Part shown: positions 9,177 to 18,630 of the stretch, in pieces
Layout: the number at the start of each line of letters is the position of its first letter
Numbering within the stretch: position 1 is the stretch's first letter
Origin: Duganella aceris
Lineage (GTDB): Bacteria; Pseudomonadota; Gammaproteobacteria; Burkholderiales; Burkholderiaceae_D
NCBI RefSeq assembly: GCF_011090165.1
Contig: NZ_JAADJT010000004.1
Span: forward strand, 248,001 to 312,000
Reading direction: 5' to 3'
Length of the DNA: 64,000 nt
The notes under the pieces: model-generated
The model's database searches: none
Seen by the model: the letters and a program-made list of their open reading frames with translations, nothing else
What the model was told of the DNA's origin: nothing
Made by a program: the position numbers and the translations under genes

Positions 9177-11438
9177 TCAGGCCGCGCCTTCCAGCGCGTC
9201 GTTGCTGAGCCAGCCGTTGAGGGCGGTGGCGGTCATCGGCCGCGCGAACAGGAAGCCCTGCGCCAGCGGGCAGCCCAGCGCTTGCAGGATCTGCGCCTGG
9301 CGCTCGTCCTCGACCCCTTCCGCGATCACCGCCAGGCCCAGGTTGCGGCCCAGCTGGATCACCATCTCGGCGATGCTGCTGCCGCGCGCCGAACCGGTGA
9401 TCTCGGTGACGAAGGCACGGTCGATCTTCAGCCGGTCGATCTGTAGCCGCTGCAAATACGACAGCGACGAGAAGCCGGTGCCGAAGTCGTCGATCGCGAT
9501 GCTGACGCCGGTTTGCTTGATCTGCCCCAGCATCTTGATCAGCAGGTCCGGTTCCTCCATCGCCATCGATTCGGTGATTTCCAGTTCGATATGCTCGGGC
9601 GGCGCGCCGGTATCTTCCAGCGCGTTGCGCAGCATGTCGAGGAAGTGCGGATGACGGAACTGCACCTGCGACACATTGATCGACATCATGAAATCATGGT
9701 GGCCGGCCTTGCGCAGGTCGACCAGTTCGCGGCAGGCGGTGCGCAGCACCCACTCGCCGAGGTCGATGATCAGGCCGGAATACTCGGCGATCGGGATGAA
9801 GCGGTCCGGCGAGATGAATTTGCCGTCCGGCGTCTGCCAGCGCAGCAGCGCCTCGGCGCCGACCGGACGGCGGGTAGCCAGATCGATCTGCGGCTGGTAC
9901 ACGACGAATAATTGGTTCTGGCCGAAGGCGGTGCGCAGCGCATGCATCATGCGCACCCGTTCGCGGATCTCCACGCCCATCGAGCGCGAGAAGTAGAAGT
10001 GGCCGGCGCGCTGCTGCGACTTGGCGCGCTTGAGCGCGATGTCGGCGTCCTTGAGCGCGTCGGCGCCGCTGCCTTCGTGCTCGCCCAGCCGCACCAGTCC
10101 CAGCGTGGCGGACAGCTGCACATCCTGGCCGTCGATGCTGAACGGGCGCTGGAACAGCGCCAGGATCCTGGCCGGATTCACCTGCTCGGCGTCGCCCACC
10201 AGGCAGAAGATGTCGCCGCCGATGCGCGCCACCGTCAGCTGGCCGCCCAGCTCGTTTTGCAGCCGCCCGGCCACCGCGATCAGCAGCAGGTCGCCGAACT
10301 GATGGCCCAGCGCGTCGTTGGTCTCGGCGAAGTGATCCAGGTCGACCAGCGACAACGTGGCGTCGTCGCGCGCCGGTCCGGCCAGCGTGGCGTCGAGGAT
10401 CTCGACCAGGCGGGTGCGGTTGGGCAGCTTCGACAATTGATCGTAAAAGGCGGCGTTGTGCAGGTGCGTGACCAGTTCGACATTGTCCAGGCCGACCGCC
10501 ACGTTGCTGGTGAACACCTCCAGCAGCCGCTCGTCGATCTCGCTCGGGGCCCGGACGACGTCCATGAAGGCGACGAAGTCGCGGCTGGCCTTGCCGGCGA
10601 AATACAAGGTGATGAAATCGTTGCCGTAGACGTTGCGCCGTTGCGCCAGCGCCAGTTCGATGGCGTCGTGGATGCGCTGGTCTTCGCGCACCGTCAGCGT
10701 GACCTTGTCGAGGTGGCGGTAGGCGCCGGCGGTGGCCATCACCATCAGTTCGTTGCAGCCGCTGTCGTGGCATTCCTGTACGCACAACACGCCGCTGGCC
10801 TCCTGGCCCAGCAGGTCGGCGATCTGCGCCAACACGCCGGCGGCGAAGTTCTGCACGCCGTGCAGCGCCATCAGCTGGGTGCTGGCGTGGACGATCTGGT
10901 TCAGGCCGCGCCGGCTGTCGTTGATCTTGCGGATCTGCTCGTAGGAGCGGATCGCCGCCGTCACCGTGGTGAACAGCTTGATGCGGGTCAGCTCGGACTT
11001 GGTCTTGTAATCGTTGATGTCGAAATCGCGGATGGCGTCGATTTCCGGCGCGTAACCGGGTTGGCCGGTGCGCAGGATGATGCGCACGTCGGCCAGTTTC
11101 AGCGTCTCGCGGATGTAGCGCACCAGATGCAGTCCGGCGTCGTCCTGTTCCATCACCACGTCGAGCAGGATGACGGCGATCTCCGGCTCGTGCTGGAGCA
11201 TCTCGCGCGCCTGACCGGCCGAATAGGCATGCACGAATTCAAGCGGACGGTGCTGCATGTCGAGGTTGCCGAGCGCGAAGGTGGTGGTGGAATGAACGTC
11301 CTCATCGTCGTCGATGATCATGACCCGCCATACGTTGCGCGCGCCCGTCGATGCGGGCGCTGCCGGATGCTCTTCTAAGAATACCAGATCGTCTTGATCG
11401 TCCTTGGATAGCTCAAGGGGGGTGATCGGTGGGGGCAT
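9177..11438 (-). CDS. response-regulator-like DUF3369-GGDEF-EAL protein
   Basis: A 753-residue cytoplasmic signalling protein. An atypical receiver (residues about 35-165) has IIDDDEDVH and ILLDVVMEQDDAG. A DUF3369 region follows (about 180-330), then a GGDEF domain whose signature reads RIGGDIFCLV (GGDIF, degenerate). The EAL domain has GAEALLRW, IELEITES, IDDFGTGFSSL and IDRLKIDRAFV. The EAL motifs look intact, so c-di-GMP hydrolysis is likely, while diguanylate cyclase activity is doubtful. There is no adjacent histidine kinase. Orthologues in proteobacteria carry the same receiver-DUF3369 start, sometimes with HD-GYP instead of EAL. Confidence 0.9.
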   Translation of the reverse strand: MPPPITPLELSKDDQDDLVFLEEHPAAPASTGARNVWRVMIIDDDEDVHSTTTFALGNLDMQHRPLEFVHAYSAGQAREMLQHEPEIAVILLDVVMEQDDAGLHLVRYIRETLKLADVRIILRTGQPGYAPEIDAIRDFDINDYKTKSELTRIKLFTTVTAAIRSYEQIRKINDSRRGLNQIVHASTQLMALHGVQNFAAGVLAQIADLLGQEASGVLCVQECHDSGCNELMVMATAGAYRHLDKVTLTVREDQRIHDAIELALAQRRNVYGNDFITLYFAGKASRDFVAFMDVVRAPSEIDERLLEVFTSNVAVGLDNVELVTHLHNAAFYDQLSKLPNRTRLVEILDATLAGPARDDATLSLVDLDHFAETNDALGHQFGDLLLIAVAGRLQNELGGQLTVARIGGDIFCLVGDAEQVNPARILALFQRPFSIDGQDVQLSATLGLVRLGEHEGSGADALKDADIALKRAKSQQRAGHFYFSRSMGVEIRERVRMMHALRTAFGQNQLFVVYQPQIDLATRRPVGAEALLRWQTPDGKFISPDRFIPIAEYSGLIIDLGEWVLRTACRELVDLRKAGHHDFMMSINVSQVQFRHPHFLDMLRNALEDTGAPPEHIELEITESMAMEEPDLLIKMLGQIKQTGVSIAIDDFGTGFSSLSYLQRLQIDRLKIDRAFVTEITGSARGSSIAEMVIQLGRNLGLAVIAEGVEDERQAQILQALGCPLAQGFLFARPMTATALNGWLSNDALEGAA

Positions 11439-11691
11439 GTGTAGCTTCTCCAGGATTTCACGGTGTTCTTGCGTTTAAGTATATAGCGGATTGTTGAAAA
11501 CCACGCGGATTTCCAGCGCTTTCGATCGAACCTGAACGGATGATGTGCAAGTTCCACCATACTTGTATCAAAAGAATGAAATATTTCCAAGTGAAACTTG
11601 CATTGTGGAAATTATTGTGCGGCCGGGACGCCACAGGCGGGCGACTGGTAGAATTAGGAACTTTCCACCTTTTTCCAAAGATTCTCTTCCT
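11439..11691. other. divergent intergenic region, GGDEF-EAL / aroC
   Basis: A 253-base AT-rich gap holding the promoters of both flanking genes. No clear -35/-10 pair, riboswitch or convincing small gene was recognised. An open frame continuing upstream from aroC (from 11545) reads MQVPPYLYQ and is not conserved-looking, so aroC is started at 11692. Confidence 0.5.
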
Positions 11692-12789
11692 ATGTCCGGC
11701 AATACATTTGGCAAATTGTTTTCTGTTACCACGTTTGGTGAGTCGCACGGTCCCGCGATCGGTTGCGTGATCGATGGCTGCCCGCCCGGGTTGCCGCTGT
11801 CGGAAGCGGATATCCAGCCTGAGCTGGACCGTCGCAAACCCGGTACTTCGCGCCACGTCACGCAGCGCCAGGAGTCGGACACGGTGGAGATCTTGTCCGG
11901 CGTCTATCAAGGGGTCACGACCGGCACGCCGATCGCCTTGCTGATCCGCAATGAGGACCAGCGCAGCAAGGATTACGGCAACATCGCCGAGAGTTTTCGC
12001 CCCGGTCATGCAGACTACACCTATTGGCACAAGTATGGCGTCCGCGATCCGCGCGGCGGTGGCCGCTCGTCGGCGCGCCTGACCGCGCCGGTGGTCGGCG
12101 CGGCGGCGATCGCCAAGAAATGGCTGCAGCAGCAATACGGCACCGTGTTCAAGGGCTGCATGAGCCAGCTCGGCGACATCGTGGTGCCGTTCCAGGACTG
12201 GTCGCATACGCAGGACAACCCGTTCTTCGCCGCCAGCGCCGACGCCGACCTGATCGGCCGCATGGAGGCGGCGATGGACGAGCTGCGCAAGGCCGGCGAC
12301 TCGATCGGCGCCCGCATCGACGTCATCGCGCAAAACATCCCGGTCGGCCTCGGCCAGCCGATCTACGACAAGCTGGACGCCGACATCGCCTACGCGATGA
12401 TGGGCATCAACGCCGTCAAGGGCGTGGAGATCGGCGCCGGCTTCAAGTCGGTGGCGCAGAAGGGCACCGAGCACGGCGACGAGCTGACCCCGACCGGCTT
12501 CGTCGGCAACAACGCCGGCGGCGTGCTGGGCGGCATCTCGACCGGCCAGGACATCACGGTCTCGATCGCCATCAAGCCAACCTCGTCGATCCGCACCCCG
12601 CGCCATTCGATCGACAAAGAGGGCAATCCGGTGCTGGTGGAAACCTTCGGCCGCCACGACCCGTGCGTCGGCATCCGCGCCACGCCGATCGCCGAGGCGA
12701 TGCTGGCGCTGGTGCTGATCGACCACGCGCTGATGCACCGCGCCCAGTGCGGCGACGTCCAGGTGGCCACTCCCAACATCATGTCGTAA
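11692..12789 (+). CDS. aroC: chorismate synthase
   Basis: A 365-residue enzyme that removes phosphate from EPSP to give chorismate in the shikimate pathway, using reduced FMN. All family signatures are visible: [20 protein letters not shown] at the start (which fixes the start), then [58 protein letters not shown] and [17 protein letters not shown]. Length is normal. The stop is followed three bases later by the GTG start of an MFS carrier, so the two may be cotranscribed. Confidence 0.97.
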   Translation: MSGNTFGKLFSVTTFGESHGPAIGCVIDGCPPGLPLSEADIQPELDRRKPGTSRHVTQRQESDTVEILSGVYQGVTTGTPIALLIRNEDQRSKDYGNIAESFRPGHADYTYWHKYGVRDPRGGGRSSARLTAPVVGAAAIAKKWLQQQYGTVFKGCMSQLGDIVVPFQDWSHTQDNPFFAASADADLIGRMEAAMDELRKAGDSIGARIDVIAQNIPVGLGQPIYDKLDADIAYAMMGINAVKGVEIGAGFKSVAQKGTEHGDELTPTGFVGNNAGGVLGGISTGQDITVSIAIKPTSSIRTPRHSIDKEGNPVLVETFGRHDPCVGIRATPIAEAMLALVLIDHALMHRAQCGDVQVATPNIMS

Positions 12790-12792
12790 GCG

Positions 12793-13944
12793 GTGCCGGT
12801 ACAAGCTTTCAGCTTCGCCTTATTCCTCTTCTGCTACTACGCGCACGCCGGCACCTGGAGCACCTACGCCACGCTGTTCTTCGCCGACAAGGGGATGACG
12901 GTGGCGCAGATCGGCGTCCTGATGTCGATGATCCAGGTGCTGCGCATCGTCGGCCCCAACGTCTGGGGCTATGTCGCCGACCACTACGACCGCAGGGTAT
13001 TGGTGTTGCGCGTGGCGGGCTTCTGCGCGCTGGCCGGCTTCTCCGGCTTCTTCTTCGGCGCCGGCTTCGGCCACTTCATGCTGGCGATGATCGTGCTGAA
13101 CCTGTTCACCAGCGGCCAGGCGCCGATCTGCGAAGCGTTGATGCTGTCCGAGATGAAGGGCGACCTGACCTACTATGGCCGGATCCGCATGTGGGGCTCG
13201 ATCGGCTTCATCGTCTCGGTGACGCTGGCCTCGCTCGCGCTGGAGCGCTACGGCATCATGACGCTGCCGTGGGTGGCGGCCGCGCTGCTGGTGTGCACCA
13301 TCGGCGCCGCGTTCCGGCTGCGCGACGTGCCGCGCCGCGTGCACCGGGAAGCGCCGCCGTTATTGAGCGCGCTGCTGCGCCGGCGCGAGGTGATCGCCTT
13401 CTTCGCCTCGACCGCGCTGATGGTCGCGGCGCACACTTCGCTCTACACCTTTTACTCGCTCTACCTGGAGCGCAACGGCTACAGCAAGACTGTGATCGGC
13501 GCCATGTGGTCGCTGGGCGTGACGGCGGAGGTGCTGCTGTTCTACTTCCAGGCGCCGCTGTTCAAGCGCTGGGGCGCGATGCGCATGATGTACCTGGCGC
13601 TGGCGGTGGCGGTGGTTCGTTTCGTGATGATAGGCGCCGGCTCGCACATGCTGTGGCTGCTGATCGCGGCGCAGCTGATGCATGCCGCCACCTTCGCGCT
13701 GCATCATTCGTCGTCGGTGATGACCTTGCAGCGCTGGTTCTCCGGATCGCTGCAGGCGCGCGGCCAGGCGCTGTACATGAGCATCTCGTACGGCGTCGGC
13801 GGCTCGCTGGGCGGCTTGTTCCTGGCGCAGTGGTGGGAGCGGGCGGGGGCGGAATCGGTGTACTACGCGGCGGCGGCGCTGGCGCTGTTGTCGGCGCTGG
13901 CCGCGCTGCTGTCGTTCCGCTGGCAGCGGAACGATGCATACTGA
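12793..13944 (+). CDS. MFS transporter, HcaT / phenylpropionate permease-like
   Basis: A 383-residue major facilitator with about twelve hydrophobic helices and GTG start. It begins VQAFSFALFLFCYYAHAGTW and has an MFS loop motif PNVWGYVADHYDRR after helix 2. A conserved TYYGRIRMWGSIGFI segment follows, which is typical of the MFS_1_like (nucleoside/HcaT) group. The C-terminal half has LHHSSSVMTLQRWFSG and SYGVGGSLGGLFLAQ. The substrate is unknown; an aromatic acid would suit the position after aroC but is only a guess. The TGA stop directly abuts the stop of the convergent HDOD gene with no spacer. Confidence 0.85.
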   Translation: MPVQAFSFALFLFCYYAHAGTWSTYATLFFADKGMTVAQIGVLMSMIQVLRIVGPNVWGYVADHYDRRVLVLRVAGFCALAGFSGFFFGAGFGHFMLAMIVLNLFTSGQAPICEALMLSEMKGDLTYYGRIRMWGSIGFIVSVTLASLALERYGIMTLPWVAAALLVCTIGAAFRLRDVPRRVHREAPPLLSALLRRREVIAFFASTALMVAAHTSLYTFYSLYLERNGYSKTVIGAMWSLGVTAEVLLFYFQAPLFKRWGAMRMMYLALAVAVVRFVMIGAGSHMLWLLIAAQLMHAATFALHHSSSVMTLQRWFSGSLQARGQALYMSISYGVGGSLGGLFLAQWWERAGAESVYYAAAALALLSALAALLSFRWQRNDAY

Positions 13945-15435
13945 CTAGCGGCTCACCACTTCCACCTTGTGGCGGCGCTCGACCGCCCGCATCACCATCG
14001 CGCGCATGTCGTTCAGCAGCGCGAACTCGGTGGCGCTGAGGGAGATCGGCGGGAAGGAATCGTCCCAGTCGCCATACAGGAAGCCGGCCGGCTGGCCGTT
14101 GGACGACAACGGCAGGATCACGAAGCTGCGCGCCTCGGACAGCGAACTTTTCCACCACAGCGGCAGCTTGGCCGCGAACTTGGCGTCGCGCGCGTTTTCG
14201 ATGAAGATCACGCGGTCGCTATTGAGCGCGGCGTGGAACACGTTCGGTTCGTAGGCGTCGTCGAAAGTCATCGCGGCCAGCAGCTCGCGGGTACCGTCGC
14301 CGAAGCTGATCTTGGCCGAATAGTGGTTTTCCTTGCGGTTGCGGACGAAGGCCACGGCGCGCGAGAAGTCCAGGCCCTTGTAGACCGTCTCCAGCGCGAT
14401 CTGCACCATCTGGCCGGGACTGGCGGTATCGAGCACGTCGCGCATGTCGGCCAGGCCGCTGAGCAGGATCTTGTTGCCGGCGGCGCGCTGGCGCGTCTTG
14501 GCCAGCGCCTTGGCGCGGCGTTCGGCGGGACGCGACAGCGGGGCGATGGTCAGGTCGTTGGCCGCCACCACCTTGGCCTGCTCGATGGCGTGCAGCAGGT
14601 TGGCCGGCTCCACGCCCAGCATGCCGGAATAGCTTTCGGTCAGCGCGCGCACCCTGGCGGCGCCGGCTTCGTCGTCGTGCCACAGCGATTCGGCGCACAG
14701 CGCCGACATGGTCGACAGGCCGGCGATCCAGTCGGCCGCCGATACCTCGGCGCCCGCTTCGGGCGGTTCCATCTTGCGCATGCCGTCGATCAGCGTGGCC
14801 GGCAGGCCCCAGTGCAGCGCGGCGGCGTGGCCGACTTCCTCCAGGCTCAGGCCCAGCAGCACCGGCGCGGTGTCCTCGACCGTGGTGCCGCCCTGGTCCG
14901 CCATGCGTTGCAGCTCGTGCCAGCGCTCCGGCATGTAGAAGGTCAGCATCATGCGGCCCAGCGTGTGCAGCATCGAGCACACCACGGCTTCTTCGCCGTG
15001 GCGGCTTTCGGCCGCGTACGAGATCTGCTGCGCCACGATCCCGGCCAGCACCGCCTTTTCCATTTCGATGTGGGCGACGGTGGTGTCGTTCGACGTCGCC
15101 GCCAGCTCCTCGATCAGCTTCAGGCCCAGCGCCAGATGGCCGATGGCCTCCGTGCCCAGCACCAGCACCGCCTTGCTGACGGTATTGACGTGCTGGCCGA
15201 AGGCCGAGTACATGCCGCTGTTGGCCAATCTCAGGACTTTTTGCGTCAGCACCGGATCGGACAGCACGGTGCGGGTCATGTTGAATTCCTGCTCATCCTC
15301 GCCGCGCATGGCGCCGAGGATGGCGGTGATCGCCTTGGCGAAGCCCGGCATGTCGCCGCGCCGGCGCGTGCAGTCCCACAGCTGGCCGAGCGTGGTGTCG
15401 CCCAGCGGGGTGCCCGCTTTGAAGCCGCCCATCAT
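13945..15435 (-). CDS. HDOD domain signalling protein
   Basis: A 496-residue protein. The HDOD domain covers residues about 20-220, with MTRTVLSDPVLTQKVLRLANSGMYSAFG and SKAVLVLGTEAIGHLAL. HDOD proteins are catalytically silent relatives of HD-GYP domains and act in signalling scaffolds. The C-terminal part (about 320-480) resembles a GAF-like sensor, with VLDTASPGQMVQIALETVYKG and ARSFVILPLSSNG. The start overlaps the stop of the upstream PAS-GGDEF-EAL gene by four bases (ATGA), so the two are translationally coupled and likely act in one c-di-GMP pathway. Confidence 0.85.
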   Translation of the reverse strand: MMGGFKAGTPLGDTTLGQLWDCTRRRGDMPGFAKAITAILGAMRGEDEQEFNMTRTVLSDPVLTQKVLRLANSGMYSAFGQHVNTVSKAVLVLGTEAIGHLALGLKLIEELAATSNDTTVAHIEMEKAVLAGIVAQQISYAAESRHGEEAVVCSMLHTLGRMMLTFYMPERWHELQRMADQGGTTVEDTAPVLLGLSLEEVGHAAALHWGLPATLIDGMRKMEPPEAGAEVSAADWIAGLSTMSALCAESLWHDDEAGAARVRALTESYSGMLGVEPANLLHAIEQAKVVAANDLTIAPLSRPAERRAKALAKTRQRAAGNKILLSGLADMRDVLDTASPGQMVQIALETVYKGLDFSRAVAFVRNRKENHYSAKISFGDGTRELLAAMTFDDAYEPNVFHAALNSDRVIFIENARDAKFAAKLPLWWKSSLSEARSFVILPLSSNGQPAGFLYGDWDDSFPPISLSATEFALLNDMRAMVMRAVERRHKVEVVSR

Positions 15436-17153
15436 TGGCCCACCTGGCGCAGTTCCGGCGGCACCACCTTGCGGTGCATGCTTTCCTTGAGCGCGGCCAG
15501 CGCCACGTTGGCCGCCATCGGCTTGCCGGTCAGGTAGCCCTGGATGTATTGGCAGCCGCGTTGTTCCAGATACTGCAGTTGTTCCACCGTCTCGACGCCC
15601 TCGGCCACCACCGACAGGTCCAGGTGCTTGGCCAGGTCCAGCACCGCGTTGCAGATGGCGCCGTCCTTCTGCGATCCCGGCAGGTCGCGGATGAAGGCGC
15701 GGTCGATCTTCAGCACCGAGATCGGGAAGCGTTTCAGATAGGCGAGCGAAGAGTAGCCGGTGCCGAAATCGTCGATCGCGATACGGGCCTTGCGTTCGGT
15801 CATTTTAGACAGGATGGACTCGGCGTGCACCGGATCGATCATCAGCGTGCCTTCTGTGATTTCTAAAACCAATTGCTCACCAAGTAGGCCGGAGAAGGCG
15901 ATGGCATCGTCCAGCACATCAAGAAATTTATCGTTGCGGAATTGTCGCGGGCTGATATTAACAGAGATGTACAGCGGCCGCTTGGCGACCTCCTCGAACT
16001 GCTTGAGCTGCACGCAGGCCGCCTTCAGCGCCCAGGCGCCGAGCAGGTTGATCAGGCCGTTGGTCTCGGCGATCGGGATGAAGCGCGCCGGCGGCACCAT
16101 GCCCAGGGTCGGATGCTTCCAGCGCATCAGCGTCTCGAAGCCCTGGATCTCGCGCGTCTGGGCGTCGACGATCGGCTGGTAGTACAGCAGGAATTCGCCC
16201 TCGCGCACCGCCTGGAACATCGCCGCCTCCAGCGAGATGTCGTGCTGTGGCGGGCCGGAGTGCCCCTGGCTGTAGACCACGCAGCGGCCCTTGCCGGTTT
16301 CCTTGGCGCGCGACATGGCGGCGTCGGCCAGCGCGACCAGGCGCACTTCGTCTTCGGCGTGCTGCGGGTAGACCGAGACCCCGACCGAGGCGCCCAGATA
16401 AATGGTGTGGCTGTCGATTTCGAACGGCGACTGCAGCGTGGCGATCAGGCGGCCGGTGACCAGCTTGATCTGCGCCTCGCTGGCGGTGCCGGGCAGGATG
16501 GCGACGAATTCGTCGCCGCCCACGCGCGCCAGGGTGTCGCTGTCGCGCAGGGTCTTGCGCAGGCGGCCGGCGGCCATGCGCAGCAGCGCGTCGCCGATCG
16601 GATGACCGAGGCCGTCGTTGACCTTCTTGAAGCCATCGAGGCCGATGGTGGCGACCGAGAAGCCCTGGCCGGAGCGGCGCGCGTTGGCGATCACCATCCG
16701 CATGCGGTCCGACAGCAGCAGGCGATTCGGCAGTTCGGTCAAGGCGTCGTGCGTGGCCAGGTGGCGCAGCCGTTCCTCGGTCGCGTGCTGGATGGTCATG
16801 TCGCGGCCGACGATCAGCACTTCGGTGGCGTCGTCGGCGGCGGTATAGCAGGACACGCGCAGCTCGTGCCACACCTCGGCCTCGGCGGTCTTGAGGCGGA
16901 CTTCGAGCAGACGCGTGGCGCGCGACTCGGTCACTTCGGCCAGCACCGCCGTCAGCGGCGCCTGGTCGGCGTCCGCCACCAGCTTGGTCAGCGCGGCGCC
17001 GAGCAGCGGCACGGCGCCGCCGATGCGGGCGGCCGCGCGTTGGCTGGCGAACAGCAGCTGGCCGAACTGATCGAGGCGGAATACAACATCGCCAGCCTCC
17101 TCCATGAGGTGATCCAATTCATGACGGGGCTGGGAGGAAAGGCTGGATGGCAT
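15432..17153 (-). CDS. PAS-GGDEF-EAL c-di-GMP enzyme
   Basis: A 573-residue cytoplasmic protein. An N-terminal PAS-like sensor (about residues 10-125) begins LDHLMEEAGDVVFRLDQFGQL. The GGDEF domain has an intact ARVGGDEFVAIL. The EAL domain reads GFETLMRW at the signature position (ETL variant), with VLEITEGTL, IDDFGTGYSSL and VLKIDRAFI intact. The key glutamate is kept, so both synthesis and hydrolysis of c-di-GMP are possible. It is the first gene of a pair with the HDOD protein. An 87-base gap separates it from the FadJ-like gene upstream. Confidence 0.9.
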   Translation of the reverse strand: MPSSLSSQPRHELDHLMEEAGDVVFRLDQFGQLLFASQRAAARIGGAVPLLGAALTKLVADADQAPLTAVLAEVTESRATRLLEVRLKTAEAEVWHELRVSCYTAADDATEVLIVGRDMTIQHATEERLRHLATHDALTELPNRLLLSDRMRMVIANARRSGQGFSVATIGLDGFKKVNDGLGHPIGDALLRMAAGRLRKTLRDSDTLARVGGDEFVAILPGTASEAQIKLVTGRLIATLQSPFEIDSHTIYLGASVGVSVYPQHAEDEVRLVALADAAMSRAKETGKGRCVVYSQGHSGPPQHDISLEAAMFQAVREGEFLLYYQPIVDAQTREIQGFETLMRWKHPTLGMVPPARFIPIAETNGLINLLGAWALKAACVQLKQFEEVAKRPLYISVNISPRQFRNDKFLDVLDDAIAFSGLLGEQLVLEITEGTLMIDPVHAESILSKMTERKARIAIDDFGTGYSSLAYLKRFPISVLKIDRAFIRDLPGSQKDGAICNAVLDLAKHLDLSVVAEGVETVEQLQYLEQRGCQYIQGYLTGKPMAANVALAALKESMHRKVVPPELRQVGQ

Positions 17154-17240
17154 CGCTGGGTCTAATCTTTTAAATATGAACGAAATGTATCACTGATGAG
17201 TGTTAAATTACATGAAAAATAGCAACATCTTTAGTATGTT

Positions 17241-18620
17241 TTACAGAAAACTGTCGAGTTGGTCATAAAATCCGCCGGGCAGAGGGAAAATTCCGCGTAT
17301 TTTACCTTCCGCGGGATGGTCTCCGGACTCCTGACCCGGGGGCGGCGCGAAGCGTGGGCCGAGCTCGGCCGCGCGGGCGGCGAAGGTGTCTTTGCCGATG
17401 TGCTGGACAAACCGCAGCGCGCCGCCGGTGTGGGCGGGAAAGCCACCGCGCCGCACCGAGATCAGGTCCGCCTCGTCGCGGCTGACGGGCGCGCCGCGCG
17501 CGATCGCGTGCAGCGCGGCGACGGCCGGAGCGTACAGCAGGCGGTCGTGGATCTGCTCGAAAGCGGGCGGCGGAGCGTTGTCGCCGCGCTTCGCCCGTTC
17601 CGGCGCGGCCGGGGAGGGCGGCGGCAACCCGGCGGCGCGCGCGGCGTTGCGCAGCAGGCCTTCCGCCACGCCTTCCGCGCGCAGCGCGCGCACTTCCTGA
17701 TCCAGCGCGGCGCGCAGCGTCGCCGCCAATGCCACGGCGGCCGGCGCGGCCAGGTCGGCGCGGATCTGGCTCAAGCGCATCAGATTGCGCGCGACCGGGC
17801 AGATCGCGGTCTGGTAAAAATAACGGCTCTCGATCAGCAGCGCGCTGTCGAAATCGACCTGAAGGCCTTCCACCATCGCGCACAGGATGGCTTCCGGCGC
17901 CGGCGCGTGGCCGCCGGTGCGCGCCCGCAGCATGGCTGGCGCCACCTGCAGCAAGGCTTGCAGCGGCGCCGACGCCAGCTCGCCACCCGGGAGGCGGAAT
18001 CCCTTGGCGTCCCATGGCTGTACGGCGGCGTCGGCCAGCGCCGCGCCGACCAGCCGCGCCATCTGCTGCTCGTCCTCGGCGACCGCGCCGACCAGGCCGG
18101 CCTGCAAGGCCTGCGCCGCGCTCAATGTCGCGCCTTCCAGCAGCAGCGGCATGGCGGCCTGCAGGCCGGTCAGGCGCACGGTGCGGGCGATCTCGCCGGC
18201 CACCGGCGCCAGGCCCAGATGCACCTGCGGCAGGCTGAAACCGGCGTCGGCAAGGCTGATGCGATGATGGCAGGCCAGCACCAGTCCCAGCGCGTGGCCG
18301 CCGACGGCGCCGCTCAGCGTGGCGACCACCGGCACGCCCAGCCCCTCCAGCCGCCGCAGCAGCGCGTTGTAAGCGGCCAGCACCTGCATGCAGTCGGCCG
18401 CCTGTGTTTCGGTGAGCGCCATCAGGTGTTCCAGTTCGTGCTGCGAGTCGCCCGCCTCGGCGTGGAAGCCGACGACGACGCCGGAAAGCATCGGCCGCTG
18501 CGCCTCCAGCTTGTCGAGCAATGCCGACAACTCGCGCTGGAACAGGCGGCTCAACGGATTGATGGTGCGCGCCGCCAGTATGACGGTGACGGTGGCGCCG
18601 TTTTGATGGGTGGTGATCAT
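17241..18620 (-). CDS. FadJ-like protein lacking the NAD-binding domain and hydratase glutamates
   Basis: A 459-residue protein with an unbroken frame. Residues 1-190 are a crotonase fold. The linker MVEGLQVDFDSALLIESRYFY...ICPVARNLMRL matches multifunctional FadJ/FadB enzymes. It then jumps to the C-terminal 3-hydroxyacyl-CoA dehydrogenase helical region (IHDRLLYAPAVAALHAIARG, GGFPAHTGGALRFVQHIG, GPRFAPPPGQ). The Rossmann NAD-binding domain, about 180-200 residues in the family, is missing. The two hydratase glutamates are replaced: Gly112 in GHALGLVLAC and Gln132 in FSLPQVHLGL. It precedes a thiolase gene on the template order of a fad operon. It is unlikely to perform normal hydration or dehydrogenation. 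Confidence 0.78.
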   Translation of the reverse strand: MITTHQNGATVTVILAARTINPLSRLFQRELSALLDKLEAQRPMLSGVVVGFHAEAGDSQHELEHLMALTETQAADCMQVLAAYNALLRRLEGLGVPVVATLSGAVGGHALGLVLACHHRISLADAGFSLPQVHLGLAPVAGEIARTVRLTGLQAAMPLLLEGATLSAAQALQAGLVGAVAEDEQQMARLVGAALADAAVQPWDAKGFRLPGGELASAPLQALLQVAPAMLRARTGGHAPAPEAILCAMVEGLQVDFDSALLIESRYFYQTAICPVARNLMRLSQIRADLAAPAAVALAATLRAALDQEVRALRAEGVAEGLLRNAARAAGLPPPSPAAPERAKRGDNAPPPAFEQIHDRLLYAPAVAALHAIARGAPVSRDEADLISVRRGGFPAHTGGALRFVQHIGKDTFAARAAELGPRFAPPPGQESGDHPAEGKIRGIFPLPGGFYDQLDSFL

Positions 18621-18630
18621 GACGGTTTCC

